A program made the translations under genes and the position numbers. Of a stretch of DNA of 64,000 bases, positions 18,916 through 28,901 are shown piece after piece. This DNA is from Pseudodesulfovibrio sp. zrk46 (lineage in GTDB: Bacteria; Desulfobacterota; Desulfovibrionia; Desulfovibrionales; Desulfovibrionaceae), in contig NZ_CP051216.1 in the NCBI RefSeq assembly GCF_012516435.1, forward strand, positions 4,018,343 through 4,082,342, given 5' to 3'. How positions within the stretch are numbered: the stretch's first letter is position 1; every line of letters begins with the position of its first letter. The notes under the pieces were generated by a model that was given only the letters and a program-made list of their open reading frames with translations, searched no databases and was not told where the DNA came from.

Positions 18916-19685
18916 AGTGATCCCTTAGAGGGCGGAACGTCAGTTCCGCCCTTTTTGTTTTCCTTGTCATCAGAAGCTTTGGAAGCCTCCGCATCAGCCC
19001 CGTTCAACAGGTCGAGCAGTGCGCTCGCGCCCTGCGGCACAGAAGCCGACTTGAACAGGATGCTTTCCGGATTACCGTCCTCAACGCCGTGGTAGGCAGC
19101 GTTAAGTTCATTCCGGTTGGACAAGCCTCCGCCAGCGACTCCGATACCTGCAAACAGGCCGGAAACATCGCCGATGAATACGACATCACCTGTCTCCACG
19201 AATTCGGGAGAACGATTACCTTCGTAGTCCTTGTCCAGAAAAGTAATGGCAGCCTGTCCCTGCAGGACAGCGCCAGTCTCCAGCACATATTTCACATCTT
19301 CCGCGTCCATATAGAGAACTACGCCAGAAGTCCGTGTAACGCCCGCCTGAATGCCCAATCCGGCCGTTCCTTTGGACAGGAAGACAGGACCGGTCCACCC
19401 CTCTTCGCCGCGAGCCATTACGACTGCATTACCACCCCCCAGGGAAAAGAAGAAGCTGACATTCCCAATATAAGGAATGATCATCATGCCCTTGGCCTGA
19501 GCGATCAGCGAGGCCATGGATTTGTTTTGCTCTTTTTCCAGATTTTCCCGAAGGGTATCAGTGGCGGCGTCCACGATGACCTGACCGTTGGAAGCCTGTT
19601 GGGTGGTATTGTTGCGCGACGAGCAACCAATCATCAGGAAGCACAGCGTAGCAACAAGGGCGAACAGGGAAATACGTCTTTTCAT
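18894..19685 (-). CDS. SYLF/Ysc84-domain lipoprotein, reading into tRNA-His
   Basis: 263 residues. The start chosen (ATG at 19685) opens a lipoprotein signal peptide whose lipobox is LMIGC. The SYLF/Ysc84 lipid-binding domain covers ~residues 60-210, with IPYIGNVSFFFSLGGGNAVV, GTAGLGIQAGVTRTSG and the late GIGVAGGGLSNRNE. The tail is polar and low complexity. The frame continues through the tRNA-His terminator hairpin and stops inside the tRNA T arm, so its last ~20 residues (KKGGTDVPPSKGS...) are encoded by the reverse of those elements. It lies 31 bases downstream of selB and is probably cotranscribed. Confidence 0.85.
   Translation of the reverse strand: MKRRISLFALVATLCFLMIGCSSRNNTTQQASNGQVIVDAATDTLRENLEKEQNKSMASLIAQAKGMMIIPYIGNVSFFFSLGGGNAVVMARGEEGWTGPVFLSKGTAGLGIQAGVTRTSGVVLYMDAEDVKYVLETGAVLQGQAAITFLDKDYEGNRSPEFVETGDVVFIGDVSGLFAGIGVAGGGLSNRNELNAAYHGVEDGNPESILFKSASVPQGASALLDLLNGADAEASKASDDKENKKGGTDVPPSKGSLGVSDGT
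18929..18956 (+). terminator. Terminator of tRNA-His, inside the convergent lipoprotein gene
   Basis: AGGGCGGAAC/GTTCCGCCCT ten-base-pair stem with a GTCA loop and a T5 tail. Confidence 0.85.
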
Positions 19686-19716
19686 AAGCATGGCGTAAAG
19701 GGACAGTCCCATGGTG

Positions 19717-21624
19717 TCAAGACCGTTTCCGAAGATGCCTGACGTCTCCAACACGAACCGTCACTTTTTCCTTATCAAAATACTCCAGCACCGGAATAAG
19801 ATACTTACGGGAAAGGCCTGTGAGATCCTTGAAATCCGGAGCAGACATTTCCTCGTTGTTCTCGAAGAACCCGACGATGCGTGCCTTGATCTCCTCAAGC
19901 GCCGGGACGTGGTAGTACATGTCATCCTTGACCCGGACCAGCACAGCCTGATCCTGCAGTAACCTGAAAACCGGGGAGGCCTGTTTGAAATCCATCCCCA
20001 TGGGCTCCAACACGTCCTTGAGGTTGGGCGGGGTAAACCCACCCTGCTCGTAGGCTGACAGGATCGTCTCGCGCACCTTTTCCTGATCTGAAGCAAGAGA
20101 CACTTTGTGCCCCTTGAGGCGCAGCACCTCCTGCTCGGCGACGATGTCGCCCTTTTTGATAAGCTTCTCGACAATGATATTGAAGAACTTGGGAGGCAGT
20201 TCACGCCCCCAGGAGGAAGCCAACTCTCCACGCTGCACACCGGGCTTCATGGAATCCTTCTTGTGAAAATCATCGAGGTAGGCGAGCAAACTGTCGGAAA
20301 GCTGCTGGGCAAGGATACCGCCGCCATAGCGTCGGGTTTCCTTGTCAAAGAGGATCGCCTTCTGCTGTCCATTGAGAACGCCCAATGTCTTTTCCAACGC
20401 CTTGGATTCCAGGTTGGTCATGGTCAGCAGCTCACCGAACGTCAAACCGGCGGGACCGGCCAATTCCAACTGCGTGGAGGCCACCTCTTCCGGCATCTCG
20501 CTGGTCAGCATCTTCATTGCCTCATATTTGTCCGAGAAGCGCTTTACCTTGTGTCCGACAGGTCCAACAATACGTCCACCGGCAAAAGCCCTCAGAGGCG
20601 AAAATGAGCGCAATACGATGCGGTCCCCATACACTCCAGCCAACGGTTCGGTGAAGCGGGCCTGACATATGGCGGTCTCGCCCGGCTTGAGCTCGTCACG
20701 ATCCAGCAGATGGATACGAGCCAACACCTCGCGTGCGCCGTGATGGAAATGAATTTCCCGGCGATGCTTAAGCGGAATGTGAGAAGACTCAAGAACAGTC
20801 AGTTCAATGTCCCAGACATCGGACGGGAACAACGTTCCGGGCCTTGCCAGTACATCACCGCGCTTGATGTCATCCACTTCCAAGCCGTGCAGATTCACTG
20901 CGGTTCGGCGACCAGCCTGAGCAGTTTCAACAGTCTCGCCATGGGATTGCAGGCCACGTACCTTGGATTCAGTTTCCTTGGGATAGAGAAGCACCTCGTC
21001 ACCCACGGAGATGGAACCGGAAATCATGGTTCCAGTCACGACGGTGCCGTGCCCCTTCATTGTGAACACTCGGTCCACAGGCAGGCGAAAGAGATCGGAA
21101 CGACGTTTGGGCTTGAACTCCCCCAACAGGGTACGGATTTCATCCTTAAGCTTATCCAGCCCATCACCTGTATGAGCGGACACAGGAACGATGGGAGCGC
21201 CGCCAAGAAAAGTGGGCTCCAGGTATTCAGCAACCTCTTCCTGCACCATCTCCAGCCATTCTTCGTCAACCATGTCGGTTTTGGTCAGTGCAACCAACCC
21301 GGTGGTCACACCAAGGAGCTGACAAATTTCCAGATGCTCACGCGTCTGCGGCATAATACCTTCATCTGCCGCAATGACGAGGGTGACGAAGTCCACGCCT
21401 GTGGCTCCGGCCACCATATTTTTGACAAATTTTTCGTGGCCCGGGACGTCTACAATACCGAGGCGATTACCGCCGCCGAGATCAAGATGGGCAAATCCGA
21501 GTTCAATGGTGATGCCACGTTTCTTTTCTTCAGAGAGACGGTCGCAGTCGATTCCGGTGAGCGCTTTGACGAGAGTGGTTTTGCCGTGGTCGATATGCCC
21601 GGCGGTTCCCATGATAACTGGCAT
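19717..21624 (-). CDS. selB: Selenocysteine-specific elongation factor SelB
   Basis: 635 residues. SelB is the EF-Tu-like GTPase that carries selenocysteyl-tRNA to UGA codons and binds the SECIS hairpin through C-terminal winged helices. GTPase motifs are complete: [17 protein letters not shown] and TKTD (LTKTDMVD), plus the switch region [13 protein letters not shown]. The last ~250 residues are the winged-helix array ending ...[16 protein letters not shown]. It precedes the SYLF lipoprotein gene in one transcript. selA lies 2.2 kb away, and the DsrE-like selenoprotein at 51.9 kb is a likely client. Confidence 0.97.
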   Translation of the reverse strand: MPVIMGTAGHIDHGKTTLVKALTGIDCDRLSEEKKRGITIELGFAHLDLGGGNRLGIVDVPGHEKFVKNMVAGATGVDFVTLVIAADEGIMPQTREHLEICQLLGVTTGLVALTKTDMVDEEWLEMVQEEVAEYLEPTFLGGAPIVPVSAHTGDGLDKLKDEIRTLLGEFKPKRRSDLFRLPVDRVFTMKGHGTVVTGTMISGSISVGDEVLLYPKETESKVRGLQSHGETVETAQAGRRTAVNLHGLEVDDIKRGDVLARPGTLFPSDVWDIELTVLESSHIPLKHRREIHFHHGAREVLARIHLLDRDELKPGETAICQARFTEPLAGVYGDRIVLRSFSPLRAFAGGRIVGPVGHKVKRFSDKYEAMKMLTSEMPEEVASTQLELAGPAGLTFGELLTMTNLESKALEKTLGVLNGQQKAILFDKETRRYGGGILAQQLSDSLLAYLDDFHKKDSMKPGVQRGELASSWGRELPPKFFNIIVEKLIKKGDIVAEQEVLRLKGHKVSLASDQEKVRETILSAYEQGGFTPPNLKDVLEPMGMDFKQASPVFRLLQDQAVLVRVKDDMYYHVPALEEIKARIVGFFENNEEMSAPDFKDLTGLSRKYLIPVLEYFDKEKVTVRVGDVRHLRKRS

Positions 21625-21850
21625 TAAAATCTATTCCTTGTTCCTGGAAGCTGGTTAGTCGATTCAATTGAGGCATAGTAGAGAAAATATGCGCAGGTAA
21701 CAAGGTAACAACAGTCTGAGGACCAATCACTGATTGTTTCCTCCATTCTTGCCATAACACTGACGAAGCAGTACCAATCAAGCATACGTTTCCATATGCT
21801 CTCCCAGAACGTGAGCATCGTTCCCAATCTGATCTTACAAAGGAATAATC

Positions 21851-22333
21851 ATGCCCCTTAAATTCGAAGGTCCCGCCATCCTGGTTGAAGACATCCAACG
21901 CTCAAGGACTTTTTATGAAAAGCTTCTCGAACAGGAGGTTTTGGCTGACTTTGGCGAGAACATTCCGTTCAAATCCGGTTTCTCCATCTGGAAAGCAGGT
22001 CACGCAACGGAAATTATTTTTCAGGGTAAGCAAACGACTCCGGCCAAGCTCGCCAACGGCAATTTTGAAATGTATTTCGAAACCGAAGAGCTTGAAGCAT
22101 GCTGGAAACGTATCGAAACGGAATGGGATGACATTATCCACCCCATCCATGAGGCTCCCTGGCTGCAACGAGGCTTCCGTCTGCGTGACCCCGATGGACA
22201 TGTGGTCGAAGTCAGTGAATCACTCCCGGCACTGTTCAAACGCCTTCTAGGTGAGGGAATGACAGCAGAAGAGGTAGCCGCCAAAACAGGCGTGCCAATT
22301 GAGATGGTAAAAGGCATGGTTCAGGGTAAATAA
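21851..22333 (+). CDS. VOC (glyoxalase/bleomycin-resistance) family protein
   Basis: 160 residues. Residues 1-120 show the vicinal-oxygen-chelate fold pattern: GPAILVEDIQRSRTFYEKLL, then MYFETEELEACWKRI, and the terminal strand RLRDPDGHVVEVSES with the metal-binding Glu. An added ~40-residue tail (GMTAEEVAAKTGVPIEMVKG) resembles a small helix-turn-helix-like motif. Substrate unknown. AAAGGAATAATC precedes the ATG. It is monocistronic and ends at a strong terminator shared with the leftward M18 peptidase. Confidence 0.82.
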   Translation: MPLKFEGPAILVEDIQRSRTFYEKLLEQEVLADFGENIPFKSGFSIWKAGHATEIIFQGKQTTPAKLANGNFEMYFETEELEACWKRIETEWDDIIHPIHEAPWLQRGFRLRDPDGHVVEVSESLPALFKRLLGEGMTAEEVAAKTGVPIEMVKGMVQGK

Positions 22334-22335
22334 AA

Positions 22336-22366
22336 ATGGCCACCGAATTCACAATTCGGTGGCCAT
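22336..22366. terminator. Bidirectional terminator
   Basis: Perfect ATGGCCACCGAATT...AATTCGGTGGCCAT repeat between convergent VOC and M18 peptidase genes. Confidence 0.85.
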
Positions 22367-22389
22367 ATTCATATCAAATCTCAACAGAA

Positions 22390-23775
22390 TTAGTTCTTCA
22401 GAAACTCGCGGAATGCCAGCGTGCATGCGTAGATATCCACCTTGGAGGCCAACTCGAACGGAGAGTGCATGGAGAGTACGGGCACGCCCACGTCGATGAC
22501 ATCCATGCCATACACGGCGAGGAATTTGGCCACGGTGCCGCCACCGCCGACATCCACCCTGCCCAGCTCGGACATGTGCCACGGGATGCCTGCGTTATCA
22601 AAGATGTTACGCAGCCAACCAATGTAATCAGGATGGGCGTCATTTGCCCCCACCTTGCCGCGATGGCCGGTGAACTTGTTGAAACATGGGCCGTAACCGA
22701 GACGAGCAGCGTTGAGCGGCTCATATACGTCCTTATGATCCGGGTCCATGGCAGCGGAAACGTCAGCAGACAGAACAGAACCGTTCATGAAAACCTTGGA
22801 CATGCGTACGCCCGGTTCCCATGCGTCCACTAATTCTTCCATGCAGTATTCAAAGAAATAGGACTTTGCACCGGTAGCGCCATCAGAGCCGATCTCTTCC
22901 TTGTCCCAGAACAGCACGATCTGGGCGTATTCCGGGTCCTCTTCGGCCAACAAAGCCTCAAGACCGCAGAACACGCTGGAACGGTCGTCCTGACCGTAGG
23001 AACCGATAATGGACTCATCCAGCCCAACAAAACGGGCTGGGCCAGCCGGGACAGCCTGAATCTCAGCGCTGAAGAAGTCGGCTTCAGTGATGCCATACTT
23101 CTTGTTCAGCAGCTCAAGCATCTTGAGCTTGGTCGGATCCTTGGCCTTGTCTTCGTCCTTCTTGCCCCCCATTGACGGAGAGTGCCCCATGATGATGTTG
23201 AGCTTCTCGGCATCAAAAGCGTCGCCAACCTTTTTGGTCACTTCCTTGTATGCCAGATGCGGCAGCAGGTCGGTAATGGTGAAAACCGGGTCAGCCGGGT
23301 CCTCGCCAATGCAAATGGTCACCTCGGTGCCGTCTTTTTTCACCACCGTGCCATGCAAAGCCAGCGGGATGGTCAACCACTGATACTTGCGGATACCACC
23401 GTAGTAGTGGGTCTTGGCCAGTGCGAGGTCCAGATCTTCATAGAAAGGACGCTGCTTGAAGTCGATGCGCGGGCAGTCTGCATGGGCGCCGATCAGACGG
23501 AAGCCTTCAGACAGGGGACGACGGCCCTTTCGTGCCAGAAAGCAGGTCTTGTTGCGGTTGAACCGGTAGGCCAGCGGGGCCTTGAGGTCATCCACAAAAC
23601 CAGCCTTCTTGACCTTCTTACGGACATAGTCCATCACCAGCCGCTCGGTCTTGCAGGTGCTCAGAAAATCCACATAGCGCTTGGCCATTGCGTCCATGGC
23701 CTTGGTGTCCTTTTTGGAGGTATAGACCTCCCACGCGGACTTGGGCTCGTAAACGAGTTCGTCTTTCTTGCTCAT
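22390..23775 (-). CDS. M18 family aminopeptidase
   Basis: About 461 residues. M18 enzymes are cytosolic, dodecameric, dinuclear zinc aminopeptidases that prefer acidic N-terminal residues. Metal-binding motifs are visible: GAHADCP, YGQDDRSSVF, DKEEIGSDGATG and the C-terminal LSMHSPFELAS. An in-frame GTG lies 9 bases upstream, but the ATG at 23775 has the better-placed AGAGGTG. It is the third gene of the folC-selA-M18 operon, 12 bases after selA. Confidence 0.92.
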   Translation of the reverse strand: MSKKDELVYEPKSAWEVYTSKKDTKAMDAMAKRYVDFLSTCKTERLVMDYVRKKVKKAGFVDDLKAPLAYRFNRNKTCFLARKGRRPLSEGFRLIGAHADCPRIDFKQRPFYEDLDLALAKTHYYGGIRKYQWLTIPLALHGTVVKKDGTEVTICIGEDPADPVFTITDLLPHLAYKEVTKKVGDAFDAEKLNIIMGHSPSMGGKKDEDKAKDPTKLKMLELLNKKYGITEADFFSAEIQAVPAGPARFVGLDESIIGSYGQDDRSSVFCGLEALLAEEDPEYAQIVLFWDKEEIGSDGATGAKSYFFEYCMEELVDAWEPGVRMSKVFMNGSVLSADVSAAMDPDHKDVYEPLNAARLGYGPCFNKFTGHRGKVGANDAHPDYIGWLRNIFDNAGIPWHMSELGRVDVGGGGTVAKFLAVYGMDVIDVGVPVLSMHSPFELASKVDIYACTLAFREFLKN

Positions 23776-23787
23776 GAGTTTCACCTC

Positions 23788-25191
23788 TTATTTCAGCGAT
23801 TCAGCAGCCTGCCGCAACACGGTGGCCGCCAACTTGATTTCAGTCTGTGTCAGGGTGCGCGGATCCAGCAGGAAGGCATCATCTTCAATACGGGCCACCA
23901 ACGGCGGATCAGTATCAAGAAGCGCCACACGCAGATCGTCTGCGGAAATACCCTTCACGTTCAGTGTCACGAGTGTGCCGGGCAGATCGTATTCGGGAAA
24001 CGCTCCGCCTCCCACTCGGGAAAAACCTTTCTTCATGCCCACTTCGGCCGTGTCACCAAACTCGGCGCGAATGGCATCGGCCAGACGGCGCGCCTTGGAC
24101 TTGAGAGACTCCTGCGACGCAGTAATCATGCGCAGAGTCGGCACCTGTTTCCGTGCCACATCCATATCCAGATAGAGACGCAGGGTCGCCTCCAACGCAG
24201 CCAAGGTCATCTTGTCGATGCGCATGGCGCGGTTGATCTGGTTCTTCTTGATGCGGTCCACGTATTCCTTTTTACCAACAATGATACCGGCCTGAGGACC
24301 GCCAAGGACCTTGTCGCCGGAGAAGGATACCAGATCGGCGCCCTGAGCAATAACTTCCTGCACTGTGGGCTCGCCCAACAACCCTGCACCCTGAAGCGAA
24401 TACAGAGAACCAGAGCCCAAATCCTCGATAACCGGAAGGTTGTACTTGTCGCCCAGTGCCCGCATTTCCGGCAGCCCCACTTCCTTGGTGAAGCCCACAA
24501 TACGGTAATTGGATGTGTGTACCCGCATGAGCGCACCGGTCTCGTCGTTGATGGCGTTCTCGTAGTCATGCACATGCGCCCGGTTGGTGGCTCCAACCTC
24601 ATGCAGCGTCGCCCCGGACTTTTTCATGACTTCAGGGATTCGGAACGAACCGCCGATTTCCACCAACTGACCGCGGGAAACAATAACTTCCTTACCCTTG
24701 GCAAGGGTCTCCAGCATGATAAATACGGCTGCAGCGTTGTTGTTCACCACCAAGGCGGCTTCGGCCCCGGTGATGTCACACAAAATCTTTTCCACGTGGG
24801 AATAACGGCTGCCTCGCTGCCCTGTGGACAGATCGAATTCGCAGTTGGAGTAATGTCCGCACGCCTCTGCCACCGCTTCAATAGCGGATTTTGCCAGCAG
24901 CGAACGGCCAAGATTGGTATGGACGACCACGCCCGTTGCATTGAGTACACGCCGGAAATGGGGCCTCGACTGTGCACGGACATAGGCAGTCATTCGCGGC
25001 AGAAGCACTTCCAACTTCAGTTGCGCCTCTTCGGTAATGGCTCCGGCACGAATTTCCTCGCGGCAGATATCCAGAAAGGCGGACGCATGGTCCTTGATCA
25101 GGGGACGCGGTAGCGCGGCCATATCCTTGTCGGTGGTAATTCCGTCCAGAATCTGATCCATGGACGGCAAGAAGCGGTACAATTTACTCAT
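23788..25191 (-). CDS. selA: L-seryl-tRNA(Sec) selenium transferase SelA
   Basis: 467 residues, usual length. SelA is a PLP enzyme that converts seryl-tRNA(Sec) to selenocysteyl-tRNA(Sec) using selenophosphate. The PLP lysine sits in SFSGDKVLGGPQAG. The N-terminal MSKLYRFLPSMDQIL and the HTNLGRSLL motif are typical. It lies between folC and the M18 peptidase with 12-base gaps on either side, so the three share a transcript. Together with selB this shows the organism inserts selenocysteine; selD and selC were not found here. Confidence 0.97.
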   Translation of the reverse strand: MSKLYRFLPSMDQILDGITTDKDMAALPRPLIKDHASAFLDICREEIRAGAITEEAQLKLEVLLPRMTAYVRAQSRPHFRRVLNATGVVVHTNLGRSLLAKSAIEAVAEACGHYSNCEFDLSTGQRGSRYSHVEKILCDITGAEAALVVNNNAAAVFIMLETLAKGKEVIVSRGQLVEIGGSFRIPEVMKKSGATLHEVGATNRAHVHDYENAINDETGALMRVHTSNYRIVGFTKEVGLPEMRALGDKYNLPVIEDLGSGSLYSLQGAGLLGEPTVQEVIAQGADLVSFSGDKVLGGPQAGIIVGKKEYVDRIKKNQINRAMRIDKMTLAALEATLRLYLDMDVARKQVPTLRMITASQESLKSKARRLADAIRAEFGDTAEVGMKKGFSRVGGGAFPEYDLPGTLVTLNVKGISADDLRVALLDTDPPLVARIEDDAFLLDPRTLTQTEIKLAATVLRQAAESLK

Positions 25192-25203
25192 AATCCTGAT
25201 GTG

Positions 25204-26421
25204 TTATGGGGTAAGAAACTGTGGATACAGACTGTAAAACTCAGCCAGCAGATACAGGGAACCGCACACCAGCACAGGCTCGGCAGCATCGTGGCACATG
25301 GTAAGAGCATCTTTCATGGATGGAGCGGTTACGGCCCGATCACCAAATTTCGAGGCCAACTCTCCTGCACTACAGGCACGCTCATTCTCCATGTCCGGCA
25401 CGATGATGAGCCCGTCAGTCAGGGACTTGATACGACTGATCATGGGGCCAATGTCCTTGTCTCCCATGCAGGTGAAAATTACGGCACCGGGACGCATATC
25501 CTCGGCATACAAGGCGCTGTCCAGCGCCTCCAGGGCGTGGCTGTTATGCGCACCGTCCAGTATGAAGGTATGCCCATCAATCTCCACTTGCTGCATACGC
25601 CCCGGCAGAAAAGCTGATTCAAGGCCAAACGCCTCGGAAATGGGCTCGCTCTTATAGTTGTTACCAGCGGCATGCCAACGCCATCCGGCCAATGCGAGTC
25701 GTGCATTGGCTGACTGATGAATGCCCATCAGCCCCAGCCGCATTTCATCTACGGGGTCTGCCATATCCACGGCATACATGAAGCGTGCATTGACAGCGCT
25801 GGCCCGGTCCTGCAACGGGATCATGGCCTCGGTCACCTGAATACCGGTGATAATCTGCCCGCCCGCGTGAATGGCTCCAGCCTTGTCCGTAGCAATATCG
25901 GTCAGCGTTGGACCCAAAATCTTTTCATGGTCCATCCCGATAGGCGTAAATAACGTCAGAGTCGGACGGAACACATTGGTGGCATCAAATTTACCACCCA
26001 GCCCGGCTTCCATGACAGCCAGTTCCACGCCTTCGCGCTCAAAGGCGAGCATGGCGATACAGGTCTGAAATTCAAAGTAGGTGAGCTTGTCTCCGCCCGG
26101 TGTCGCCAGCACTTCATTGGCCAACTCCACCCAAACGTCACGATCCAGCAGGGATCGATTCACCTGCACTCGCTCTCGTGGCGTGATGAAATGTGGCGAA
26201 GTAAACAACCCGGTCTTAACCCCATGGGCACGGGCAATGGAACAGAGAAAAGTAGAAGTGGACCCTTTGCCATTGGTGCCGACCACGTGAATAACGGGGA
26301 CATCGGGCAATCCGCGGGCCTCCCAAAAAGCCTCCATGCGGTCCAGGGTCAGATCCATATGAAACAGGCCGAGCCTGTCCATGTATTCGGTCAGTTGCGT
26401 ATAATTGTCGATTCGTGTCAC
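25204..26421 (-). CDS. folC: Bifunctional folylpolyglutamate / dihydrofolate synthase
   Basis: 405 residues. FolC adds glutamate to dihydropteroate and to folates using ATP. The P-loop VVGTNGKGSTSTFL and the second motif MDHEKILGPTLTDIA are present, followed by the C-terminal ligase domain (FILDGAHNSHALEAL). A longer frame runs upstream through tRNA-Arg; the GTG at 26421 behind AGGTAAG was chosen because the protein then starts at the usual family position. First gene of the folC-selA-M18 operon. Confidence 0.93.
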   Translation of the reverse strand: MTRIDNYTQLTEYMDRLGLFHMDLTLDRMEAFWEARGLPDVPVIHVVGTNGKGSTSTFLCSIARAHGVKTGLFTSPHFITPRERVQVNRSLLDRDVWVELANEVLATPGGDKLTYFEFQTCIAMLAFEREGVELAVMEAGLGGKFDATNVFRPTLTLFTPIGMDHEKILGPTLTDIATDKAGAIHAGGQIITGIQVTEAMIPLQDRASAVNARFMYAVDMADPVDEMRLGLMGIHQSANARLALAGWRWHAAGNNYKSEPISEAFGLESAFLPGRMQQVEIDGHTFILDGAHNSHALEALDSALYAEDMRPGAVIFTCMGDKDIGPMISRIKSLTDGLIIVPDMENERACSAGELASKFGDRAVTAPSMKDALTMCHDAAEPVLVCGSLYLLAEFYSLYPQFLTP

Positions 26422-26535
26422 GATGTACTTACCTAACAGGAAGTGGTCCGGCGGGGAAGCCCTTGAGAGTAATCGAATATTAGACGAATTATATCCTTGA
26501 CCTGCACCGCAACCACTATTATCAGGAATCCCTAC

Positions 26536-26612
26536 GCGCCAGTAGCTCAGTTGGATAGAGCATCGGCCTTCTAAGCCGACGGCCCAGGGTTCGAATCCTT
26601 GCTGGCGCACCA
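26536..26612 (+). tRNA. tRNA-Arg (anticodon TCT)
   Basis: 77 bases with encoded CCA. The acceptor GCGCCAG pairs with CTGGCGC, and the anticodon stem TCGGC/GCCGA holds the loop CTTCTAA, giving TCT. T arm CAGGG-TTCGAAT-CCTTG. A TTGACC about 30 bases upstream is a likely -35 element. It is transcribed divergently from folC. Confidence 0.97.
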
Positions 26613-26621
26613 GAAACAAAC

Positions 26622-26660
26622 AAGGGATTTAGGCACATTGCTTAAATCCCTTTGTTTTTT
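26622..26660 (+). terminator. Terminator after tRNA-Arg
   Basis: AAGGGATTTA/TAAATCCCTT stem followed by TGTTTTTT. Confidence 0.85.
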
Positions 26661-26901
26661 CCTTCCATCCCGCCTTGAATCTCGCTCCATCATACTCCAC
26701 ACACATGCATAAAATGAGGCTTGTTGTGGTTTGCATCTGCAAGCACCCCTGAGGCTTCATTGCCTGAACAAACTTTTTTCACTGAAGTTGGGCAGAAGCC
26801 CTCCTTTTTTGTTTACCAAAAATTCGTTTGGGATTATTGGCTTGCGCATCTTCATTCGAGCATCTTTGACGGATGGAGAATGTCACCCCAGGAGGCTGTT
26901 C

Positions 26902-28890
26902 ATGAGCCCCGTTCAAGAGAGTAGAAAATACTCGCATTCCACTGTCATATTTAGGGAAGCCCTCCCCTCTGACCTTGCGTTCCTGATGCAACTGGAACAG
27001 ACGACCTTTCCCGAACACAGGCAAAGCTCCCGCGAAAGCCTTCGTCGCAGCATAGCAAGCTCCAGTCAGTTGGTAGTCATTGCAGAACGCAGAGGGCGAA
27101 AACGCTGTCTCCCCATAGGGGTAGCTGTTGTCTTTCTGTTCAAACGAACCTTGCGTATCTATTCGCTGGCCGTTGATGAACGACATCGCGTAGCGGGCGT
27201 CGGTTCGTCGATGATGCAGTACATCCTCGACTTTGCGACCAACCATGGCTACGAGCGCATTTTGCTGGAAGCAGACATCAACAATGTTCGACTCGTCGAG
27301 TGGTACAGCGGGATGGGCTTCAAGCCGGTACGTTCACTGCCGGATTTCTATGGACCGGGAGAGCACGCCATCAAAATGGTGTTGCAACTCACGGGCAAGA
27401 GTAGCGCCGCAGACCGCATCGTCATCGTCGTGGATGATGCCGTCGCAGCCAGAAAATGCCTTGCCAGCATGAAATTCGTACAAGCCACCGACTACCTTTC
27501 GGACACCAATTACGCCAACTCCAGTCGGTTTCATGTTCTGAATCTTTGCGGGACATACAAGACCCACTCACTGGGTTACTATGTGTCTCTGCTGGCCTCG
27601 GCCCGCAACCATCGAGTCACTCCTTCGGTCATGGCTGTGAAGGACGCCACGACAATCTCCGTAGCGCAGAGCCTGCTTGATGAAATCCGTGACTACACAA
27701 CGGAAAAACTCCCGGTTGACGCTGGGAGACCAATTGAGTTGACCTGTGTATTGGGGATGGCCCCGGACTCCAGATATGATGAATTGGCCCGGAAACTGTT
27801 TTCCCTCTTCTCCATTCCGTTCTTTTCCGTCACGCTGGAACTGCAAGAGACTTGGAAAGTCAAAAAAATCAAGTTGCTCAAACTCAAACAGGTTGCTGAC
27901 AAATATCCCGAACTGCTGAACGAGGCCCTTACCCGCTATGGAGAAAAGAGGCGTTACTCTCGTCCACGCCTCAAGAACTACAAGTACGATCTGGCCATTT
28001 TGATAAACGGCAACGAGAAGACGCCGCCTTCCTGCCCGACTGCTTTGGATAATTTTCGCAAGGCTGCCGAGAAGGTCGGTTTCTTCGTCGAGTTCATTTC
28101 CAAATCCGACCACAGACGCATCTGTGAATTCGATGCCCTGTTCATTCGCGAAACCACTGCCATGGAAGATCACACCTATGCCATGGCTCGTCATGCCTAT
28201 ACGGAGGGCCTCGTTGTTGTGGACGATCCATGGTCCATCATGCTGTGCTCCAACAAGGTGTATCTCCATGAGAGACTGACCGGAGCCGGTATACGCCAAC
28301 CCCGTGGCTGGCTTCTTACACAAAAGAATAGCTCAGTGACCTTCCTGCGTTCCCTGCCCGTTCCGCTCGTCCTCAAATTGCCGGAGAGTTCCTTTTCACA
28401 GGGCGTATATCTCGTCGACACACATGAGGATTTACAGGGAAAACTGAAGGAAATGTTTACCCAGACGGAGCTCGTCATCGCACAGGAGTTTCTCACTTCC
28501 GACTATGACTGGCGCATCGGCTTGCTCGACAACACTCCCCTGTTCGCCTGCAAGTACTATATGGCCAACAATCATTGGCAAATCTACAACTGGCAGACCT
28601 GCGAGTCCGAGGAGTTCTGCGGGAGACACGAGACTCTGTCAGTGAATCAGGTGCCACCGCATGTCCTCAAGGCCGCCATTGGTGCGTCTTCCCTTATCGG
28701 AAACGGCTTTTATGGCGTTGACATCAAGGAAATCAATGGCAAGGCATACGTCATTGAAGTCAATGACAATCCGAACGTGGACGCAGGTGTAGAGGACGCG
28801 TTGTTGGGAGAAGAGCTCTATGAACGCATCATGCGTTCCATCTTCAACCGAATCGAGACCGAGAGGAATCAGATTCGTTATTTGTATTAA
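26902..28890 (+). CDS. GNAT acetyltransferase fused to a RimK-like ATP-grasp ligase
   Basis: 662 residues. Residues ~12-165 are a GNAT domain (LAVDERHRVAGVGSSMMQYI is the acetyl-CoA loop; EADINNVRLVEWYSGMGF follows). Residues ~175-360 resemble the RLAN domain that precedes some RimK-like ligases (FHVLNLCGTYKTHSLGYYVS). Residues ~380-660 are the RimK-type ATP-grasp: LVLKLPESSFSQGVY, then FYGVDIKEINGKAYVIEVND with metal-binding acids. This architecture suggests ATP-dependent addition of an amino acid or peptide to a carboxylate, with an acetylation step. Start ATG at 26902 is decided by CCAGGAGG; the longer frame upstream lacks this. The SET gene follows after 11 bases. The 26613-26901 leader has only a short GGGC-AGAA-GCCC hairpin with a T-run near 26800. 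Confidence 0.82.
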   Translation: MSPVQESRKYSHSTVIFREALPSDLAFLMQLEQTTFPEHRQSSRESLRRSIASSSQLVVIAERRGRKRCLPIGVAVVFLFKRTLRIYSLAVDERHRVAGVGSSMMQYILDFATNHGYERILLEADINNVRLVEWYSGMGFKPVRSLPDFYGPGEHAIKMVLQLTGKSSAADRIVIVVDDAVAARKCLASMKFVQATDYLSDTNYANSSRFHVLNLCGTYKTHSLGYYVSLLASARNHRVTPSVMAVKDATTISVAQSLLDEIRDYTTEKLPVDAGRPIELTCVLGMAPDSRYDELARKLFSLFSIPFFSVTLELQETWKVKKIKLLKLKQVADKYPELLNEALTRYGEKRRYSRPRLKNYKYDLAILINGNEKTPPSCPTALDNFRKAAEKVGFFVEFISKSDHRRICEFDALFIRETTAMEDHTYAMARHAYTEGLVVVDDPWSIMLCSNKVYLHERLTGAGIRQPRGWLLTQKNSSVTFLRSLPVPLVLKLPESSFSQGVYLVDTHEDLQGKLKEMFTQTELVIAQEFLTSDYDWRIGLLDNTPLFACKYYMANNHWQIYNWQTCESEEFCGRHETLSVNQVPPHVLKAAIGASSLIGNGFYGVDIKEINGKAYVIEVNDNPNVDAGVEDALLGEELYERIMRSIFNRIETERNQIRYLY

Positions 28891-28901
28891 CGGAGGCTGA
28901 C

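Noticed and set aside
21630..21850. tRNA-Sec (selC) near selB
   Set aside because: No long-variable-arm tRNA with a TCA anticodon could be folded in this or other intergenic stretches.
23182..25113. 643-codon plus-strand open frame
   Set aside because: It lies antisense to the M18 peptidase and selA, both certain genes, and its translation has no family features.
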